The position numbers and the translations under genes were made by a program. A stretch of DNA of 11,192 nucleotides. Origin: Gammaproteobacteria bacterium. Its GTDB lineage: Bacteria > Pseudomonadota > Gammaproteobacteria > Steroidobacterales > Steroidobacteraceae. The notes beneath the pieces are model-generated. The model did not search any database. It saw only the letters and a list, made by a program, of their open reading frames with translations, and was not told the origin of the DNA. The DNA is taken from the NCBI GenBank assembly GCA_028293725.1, contig JAQGOE010000258.1, positions 1 to 11,192 on the forward strand. The letters run 5' to 3'. Shown piece by piece: positions 7,191-11,192 of this stretch (the stretch's first letter is position 1; every line of letters starts with the position of its first letter).

Positions 7191-8786
7191 GTGTCGAGTG
7201 CATCATTGACAGCAACCAGCTTGCCGGCGCAACGCGCTGAGCCCGAGGTTTCGCGCAAGACCTGGCTCGCCGTCCTGGGCGCCTGCCTGGGTGCCTTTCT
7301 CGCGATCCTCAACATCCAGGTGGTGAGCTCGGCGCTCGCCGACCTGCAGGGCGCAATCGGCGCGGGTGTTGACGAGGGCGGCTGGATCGTGACCGCCTAC
7401 CTGGTCGCCGAAATCATCGTCATTCCCCTCAGCGGCTGGTTCGCGCGGGCCTTGTCGATACGGACCTACCTGCTCGCCAGCACATTCTTCTTCCTGGTGT
7501 TCACGGTCGGCTGTACGTTCGCGACCAACCTGGGGCAAATGATCGTCATGCGCGCACTGCAGGGCTTTGCCGGCGGTTCTCTCATTCCGCTGGCGTTTAC
7601 CCTCATCATGACCCGCCTGCCTCCGTCCAAGCACCCTATCGGCCTCACCATCTATTCGGTGTCGGCGATCTTCGCGCCCTCGATCGGGCCGGTCATCGGC
7701 GGTTACTGTAACGACAACTTCGGCTGGCAGTCGATCTTTCTGATCAACCTGCTGCCCGGCGCCGTGATGCTGGTAATGCTGTGGCTGTCGCTCGATCGCG
7801 AGCCCCGACGTCTGGAGCTGCTGCGCCAGGGCGACTGGGTGGGCATCGCGACCATGGCCATCGGCCTGGGATGCCTGGAGACAGTGTTGGAGGAGGGCAA
7901 CAAGGACGATTGGTTTGGCTCGCCCCTCATCAGCCGTCTGGCCGTCATCGCCGCAGTCGCCTTGGTGGCCTTCTGCATCCAGCAACTCGTTTACGCGCGA
8001 CCCTTGTTGCACCTGAGGCTGTTCGCAAGGCGCAACTTCGCACTGGGTTCGATCGCCAACTTCTTCTTCGGCTTCTCTTTGTTTGGTTGGCTGTACATCG
8101 TGCCGTTCTACCTGGCGCGGGTGCAAGGCTACAACGCGCAGGAGATCGGCTCGGTTCTGATCTGGATCGGCCTGCCGCAACTGCTGTTGCTGCCGCTCAT
8201 GCCGCGGGTCGTGAAATTCGTGGACCCCCGGCACCTGGTGATCGGCGGCTATACCCTCTTTATTCTGGGCAGCCTCCTGGCCGTTCCTTTGTCGGGGGAC
8301 TTCTCCGGACCCCAATTCATTTGGTCGAGCCTGGTGCGCGCCGTGGCGCAGTCGGTGGTGATGATGCCCATGACGGCACTGGCGATCGCGGGCATCGAGC
8401 GCGAGTATGCCCCCTCGGCATCGGCCCTCTTCAACATGGTCCGCAACCTGGGGGGCGCCATCGGTATCGCCGTCCTGCAGACCTTTGTCACCCGGCGTGA
8501 GCAATATCATTCCGACATCCTCACTTCGCAGGTGTCGCTATCGGGGGAGGCCGCGCGCGAGCGTCTGCGGAACCTCACGGGCTTCTTCCTACACCGCGTG
8601 ACTGCCGACCCGTCGATCGCTCAACACGAGGCGGCGATCGCCACCGGCCGCGTTCTGCACCGTCAGGCGCTCATCCTGGGATTGTCCGATACGATTATTC
8701 TCCAAAGTGTCCTATTGGGCCTCGCCCTCATTGCCGTGTGTTGCTTCAAGAAAGCGAGCGCGGGCCCTGCGGGAGAGACGCATTGA
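7191..8786 (+). CDS. DHA2-family MFS multidrug transporter (EmrB/QacA-like, 14 helices)
   Basis: Inner-membrane drug:proton antiporter of 531 residues, matching the size of EmrB-type proteins with 14 membrane helices. After about 23 polar residues, helix 1 runs WLAVLGACLGAFLAILNIQVV. GGWIVTAYLVAEIIVIPLSG follows, typical of DHA2 helix 2. The antiporter motif C region reads IGPVIGGY, with FGWQSIFLINLLPG after it. In many DHA2 proteins helix 1 has an Asp before the segment IVNVALP; here the corresponding place appears to hold Asn41 in LNIQVVSSAL. The start is GTG 7191, with AGGGAAG (7177-7183) 7 bases upstream and only 3 bases after the adaptor stop. It would receive substrate from the cytoplasm or inner leaflet and pass it to the neighbouring adaptor and channel. 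Family is sure; substrate is unknown. Confidence 0.94.
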   Translation: MSSASLTATSLPAQRAEPEVSRKTWLAVLGACLGAFLAILNIQVVSSALADLQGAIGAGVDEGGWIVTAYLVAEIIVIPLSGWFARALSIRTYLLASTFFFLVFTVGCTFATNLGQMIVMRALQGFAGGSLIPLAFTLIMTRLPPSKHPIGLTIYSVSAIFAPSIGPVIGGYCNDNFGWQSIFLINLLPGAVMLVMLWLSLDREPRRLELLRQGDWVGIATMAIGLGCLETVLEEGNKDDWFGSPLISRLAVIAAVALVAFCIQQLVYARPLLHLRLFARRNFALGSIANFFFGFSLFGWLYIVPFYLARVQGYNAQEIGSVLIWIGLPQLLLLPLMPRVVKFVDPRHLVIGGYTLFILGSLLAVPLSGDFSGPQFIWSSLVRAVAQSVVMMPMTALAIAGIEREYAPSASALFNMVRNLGGAIGIAVLQTFVTRREQYHSDILTSQVSLSGEAARERLRNLTGFFLHRVTADPSIAQHEAAIATGRVLHRQALILGLSDTIILQSVLLGLALIAVCCFKKASAGPAGETH

Positions 8787-8788
8787 GT

Positions 8789-10261
8789 ATGTCCGGCAAG
8801 TCATTCACAGTCGCGCTCGCGACGTCCGTCACCATGTTGGTTGGATGTGCAACAGCCCCGAAGTACTCGCCGCCCGCGCAACCGACTTTGCAGTCTTATA
8901 CGGGCACAACGACGAATTCCGTCGAGGCGCCGGCCGCAGGTCGAAGCGACGCGTCGCCCCGCTCGATGCAGACGATCGTCCTGGGCTCTGAGCCGCCAGA
9001 CAATTGGTGGACGCAGCTGCAATCACCGGAACTCGATCACGTGGTCGACCTGGCGCTGCAAAACAACCTGTCACTCGAGATGGCGCGCGCCAACCTGGCC
9101 AAGGCGCAGGAGGGCTTGAATGCGGCGCGCGGTGCACGCTCGATCCAAGTCGATGCTGCGGCAGGCATCGAACGCCGGAAGTACGGAGCCTCCTTCTTAG
9201 GCCCGGAGGCGGAGACTTTCCCCACTTTCTCGGCCTACACCCTGGGGCCGACGGTCTCGTATGACCTGGATATTTTTGGAGCGACGCGTCATCGGATCGA
9301 GATGGCGGGGGCTTCCGCGGACTATGAGCGCGAGCAGTTGCGGGCCGCCCGCTTGCGCGTCGTGGGCGATACCATCACACAGGCTCTGCACATCGCGTCC
9401 ATCCGGGCGCAGATCGCGGTCGTGCAAGAAGTATTGAGCGCGGACGAGAAGACAATCGAGCTGGTCGGCGCCGCCCGTCGTGTGGGGGTGGTCTCGGACA
9501 TCGATGTGCTCCAGGCCACGAGCCAACGGGACCAGGATCGCACGCTGCTGCCGCCTCTGAACCAGGAGCTGGATGTCGCGAAGGACGCGCTGGCGGTTCT
9601 CATTGGTAAAGCGCCGTCCGAATGGACAGCGCCCGATTTTGCGCTCGACCAGTTCGTGCTGCCACATGAGTTGAGTCTGGTGATGCCGTCCGAACTGGTC
9701 CACTCTCGCCCCGACATTCGCGCCGCCGAGACCCAATTGCATGAGGCCAGTGCAAAGGTGGGGATAGCCACCGCTGATCTTTATCCTCGGATCACGTTGA
9801 GCTCGGGTTGGGCCGAGGAGGGCCTGCTGACCGGTGGAACCGCCACCGCCTGGAGCCTGGTCGGCGGCATCACGGCACCGATCTTTCATGGCGGCACGCT
9901 CACCGCGCAGAGGCGCGCGGCACAGGACGAATACCAGGCCGCCTTCGCGCAATACCAACTCGTGGTGTTGAAATCATTCGGTCAGGTAGCCGATACGCTG
10001 CACGCGCTAAACCACGACGCCGAGGCATTGGAGACGCAACAACAGGCGCTCACCTCGGCCGACAGCTCGCTGGGGTTGACGCGGCAGGGCTATCGCGTCG
10101 GCAATGCTGACATTCTCCAGATTCTCACCGCGCAGCGGCTGTATGAGTTGGCTGAACTCGGTGTCGTCAATGCCCGGACCCGGAAGCTCACGGACACGGT
10201 CACTCTGTTTCTGGCTTCCGGTAGCGGGGTAACCGTACGTTCCCGCCCGGATATGTTCTAA
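8789..10261 (+). CDS. Outer-membrane efflux lipoprotein, NodT/OprM type (MFS module)
   Basis: Second TolC-superfamily channel, 490 residues. The signal peptide ends in a lipobox MLVGC with Cys20 followed by Ala, compatible with outer-membrane sorting. DNWWTQLQSPELDHVVDLAL (71-90) opens the first repeat; the NodT landmark SRPDIRAAETQL starts at 306 and leads to the conserved DLYPRITL strand. The second repeat contains YRVGNADILQILTAQRLY. It ends about where the family normally ends, unlike the first channel of this operon, from which it differs clearly in sequence, so it is not a recent duplicate. ATG 8789 follows the MFS stop by 2 bases, with GGGAGAG (8771-8777) 11 bases upstream. A longer start at 8738 would bury the signal peptide behind 17 charged residues. 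It probably serves the EmrAB-like pair. Confidence 0.94.
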   Translation: MSGKSFTVALATSVTMLVGCATAPKYSPPAQPTLQSYTGTTTNSVEAPAAGRSDASPRSMQTIVLGSEPPDNWWTQLQSPELDHVVDLALQNNLSLEMARANLAKAQEGLNAARGARSIQVDAAAGIERRKYGASFLGPEAETFPTFSAYTLGPTVSYDLDIFGATRHRIEMAGASADYEREQLRAARLRVVGDTITQALHIASIRAQIAVVQEVLSADEKTIELVGAARRVGVVSDIDVLQATSQRDQDRTLLPPLNQELDVAKDALAVLIGKAPSEWTAPDFALDQFVLPHELSLVMPSELVHSRPDIRAAETQLHEASAKVGIATADLYPRITLSSGWAEEGLLTGGTATAWSLVGGITAPIFHGGTLTAQRRAAQDEYQAAFAQYQLVVLKSFGQVADTLHALNHDAEALETQQQALTSADSSLGLTRQGYRVGNADILQILTAQRLYELAELGVVNARTRKLTDTVTLFLASGSGVTVRSRPDMF

Positions 10262-10339
10262 ACCAAGGTGTCATAGATCGATCCGCAACGCATGACTATC
10301 CTCCGGCTGTAGCTCGGGTCATTCGCAAGAGGGCGACGG
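10262..10339. other. Spacer between efflux operon and AraC-type gene
   Basis: This 78-base gap is the longest after the leader up to this point. I see no stem followed by a T-run, so read-through into the regulator gene is possible. A loose 5-base inverted repeat ATGAC (10292-10296) with GTCAT (10318-10322) has a 21-base loop and is too weak to call. No convincing promoter is visible. Confidence 0.4.
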
Positions 10340-10771
10340 GTGAGAGCAGAACAGAGCGACTCAGGCACGTGTCAGCCTCTTCCTTATGGTCTCGGCGGAC
10401 CGCCGGCCGACGAAGTAGCCGACGGCTGTCAGCAGCGCGACCCGGCGCGCGAGACTTTCAGGCGAGTCCGGGAATACGTCGACGCCCACCTGGACTCCAA
10501 ATTGGATATACACGCGCTCGCACGCGTCGCGGAGATGACGGCGTCGCAATTCAACCGGTCGTTCCCGAAGGTTGTCGGTGCGTCGCCCCACAGGTATGTC
10601 GTTCAACGCAGATTGAAACGAGCGCGCGAACTACTGGCGACCACGCAGTTGTCGCTGACCGAGATTGCTCTGACCATCGGCTTCGCCGATCAGAGCCACT
10701 TTTCCAGCCGCTTCCATAGATTTATAGGCGTGACGCCGAGGAAGTTTCGCGCCGGATTACAACTGAAATAG
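10340..10771 (+). CDS. AraC/XylS-family regulator, single DNA-binding domain (MarA/SoxS-like size)
   Basis: Cytoplasmic DNA-binding protein of 143 residues. After about 38 residues without recognisable features, the whole AraC-type domain follows: the first helix-turn-helix at about 55-80 (LDIHALARVAEMTASQFNRS) and the second at about 104-135, with the family signature IALTIGFADQSHFSSRFHRF and ending GVTPRKFR. The sensory N-terminal domain of ordinary AraC proteins (250-300 residues) is absent. The start is GTG 10340 with AAGAGGG (10327-10333) 6 bases before it; a stop at 10310-10312 in the same frame rules out a longer protein. The good ribosome site suggests an intact short gene like MarA or SoxS, which raise efflux expression, not a decayed fragment. 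Control of the adjacent pumps is inference from position. A single-domain remnant of a once longer regulator remains possible. Confidence 0.88.
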   Translation: MRAEQSDSGTCQPLPYGLGGPPADEVADGCQQRDPARETFRRVREYVDAHLDSKLDIHALARVAEMTASQFNRSFPKVVGASPHRYVVQRRLKRARELLATTQLSLTEIALTIGFADQSHFSSRFHRFIGVTPRKFRAGLQLK

Positions 10772-10854
10772 AGGCACGCCGGCCTTGAAACCCTGCAGAC
10801 ACGGTGATCGAGTGACATACACGGCAATCAAACAGATCGGGAACGGTAAGGGTT

Positions 10855-11192
10855 ATGTCAATCGGCCACGTGCTGTACACGCGGATACTGAAGCTGTTGG
10901 GCGTTACGGGTGTTGCCAGTGTCGTTGCGGCCGCGGCCGCCTCATCTCCCCCGCAGTCAGGGTGGGAGAGCTCCGGGCAGAACAATCACAACACCCGACA
11001 CTCCGCGGCCGAGCATATCCTCAGCGCCGACAACGTCGGCAAGCTCAAGCCCAGGTGGACTTTTACGACGGCCGGTGACATCTCCGCCGTGGCGACCGTC
11101 GTCAATGGAGTCGCCTACGTGCCGGATTGGGGCGGGAAGCTGTGGGCCATCGACACCAGAACTGGCACGGCGCTGTGGTCCCACGATATCAG
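10855..11192 (+). CDS. Exported PQQ-type beta-propeller protein, polyvinyl-alcohol-dehydrogenase-like (5' part)
   Basis: The reading frame is open to the window edge, giving the first 112 residues. Residues 1-29 look like a signal peptide: basic start, hydrophobic LLGVTGVASVV, then an Ala run with likely cleavage near AAAAA-SS. The mature part begins GWESSGQNNHNTRHS, then LSADNVGKLKPRWTFTTAGD and the first propeller blade VNGVAYVPDWGGKLWAIDTR, ending TGTALW. This sequence pattern is characteristic of PQQ-binding-like propeller enzymes, especially the polyvinyl-alcohol dehydrogenase group, which oxidise alcohols in the periplasm. ATG 10855 is the first start after an in-frame stop at 10813-10815; TAAGGG (10847-10852) is only 2 bases away, so GTG 10870 is an alternative start. 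The rest, including any haem motif, lies outside the window. Substrate cannot be stated. It seems independent of the efflux operon. Confidence 0.8.
   Translation, partial: MSIGHVLYTRILKLLGVTGVASVVAAAAASSPPQSGWESSGQNNHNTRHSAAEHILSADNVGKLKPRWTFTTAGDISAVATVVNGVAYVPDWGGKLWAIDTRTGTALWSHDI

Noticed and set aside
7203..8510. Open frame of 435 codons on the - strand opposite the MFS gene
   Set aside because: Its translation is rich in His, Gln, Arg and Asp without any domain, as expected for the antisense of a GC-rich membrane-protein gene. The + strand holds a clear 14-helix transporter.
4475..10261. Recent duplication of the outer-membrane factor gene
   Set aside because: The two proteins share family landmarks, but the linking sequences, lengths and C-termini differ widely, so they are old paralogues or of separate origin.
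10262..10339. Rho-independent terminator after the second channel gene
   Set aside because: No GC-rich stem with a following T-run is present; the only inverted repeat has 5-base arms and a 21-base loop.
10785..10819. Sigma-70 promoter for the propeller gene: TTGAAA at 10785 with GACATA at 10814
   Set aside because: The spacer would be 23 bases, too long, and no better -10 box stands at 16-18 bases.
10785..11078. Open frame of 97 codons on the + strand near the end
   Set aside because: It overlaps the propeller gene from 10855 in a different frame. The propeller frame has a signal peptide and conserved motifs, whereas this one is Arg/Gln-rich and featureless.

Overview
The window is high-GC, densely coded, Gram-negative DNA. 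Two complete three-part efflux pumps, two outer-membrane lipoproteins and one AraC-type regulator point to a proteobacterium. I cannot name a genus from this sequence alone. Every supported gene lies on the + strand.

Layout: positions 1-135 form a leader with two overlapping operator-like palindromes. From 136 to 10261 six genes run head to tail with at most 13 bases between them, so they are very likely one operon. The first three encode an RND-type pump in the order permease (136-3294), periplasmic adaptor (3291-4478), outer-membrane factor (4475-6007), joined by 4-base ATGA overlaps. The next three encode an EmrAB-type pump: HlyD/EmrA-like adaptor (6021-7187), 14-helix MFS transporter of the DHA2 family (7191-8786), and a second NodT-type outer-membrane factor (8789-10261). 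After 78 bases comes a 143-residue AraC-type protein made of little more than the DNA-binding domain (10340-10771), similar in size to MarA and SoxS. The window ends inside an exported PQQ-type beta-propeller protein resembling polyvinyl-alcohol dehydrogenases (from 10855), which looks like a separate unit.

How the genes would work together: each pump has its own inner-membrane transporter, adaptor and outer-membrane channel, so either could carry substrates from the cytoplasm, membrane or periplasm to the outside on proton-motive force. Co-expression of an RND and an MFS pump suggests a broad response to toxic compounds, perhaps with the AraC-type protein as activator and an unseen regulator acting at the leader palindromes. 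The substrates cannot be read from the sequence. The most notable residue-level features are the absence of the transmembrane-10 lysine in the RND permease, the missing transmembrane-1 aspartate in the MFS protein, and the permease-first order of the RND module. I see no mobile element, RNA gene, CRISPR array or clear terminator. Nothing here demonstrates a wholly new system; the double-pump operon is the best candidate for closer study.
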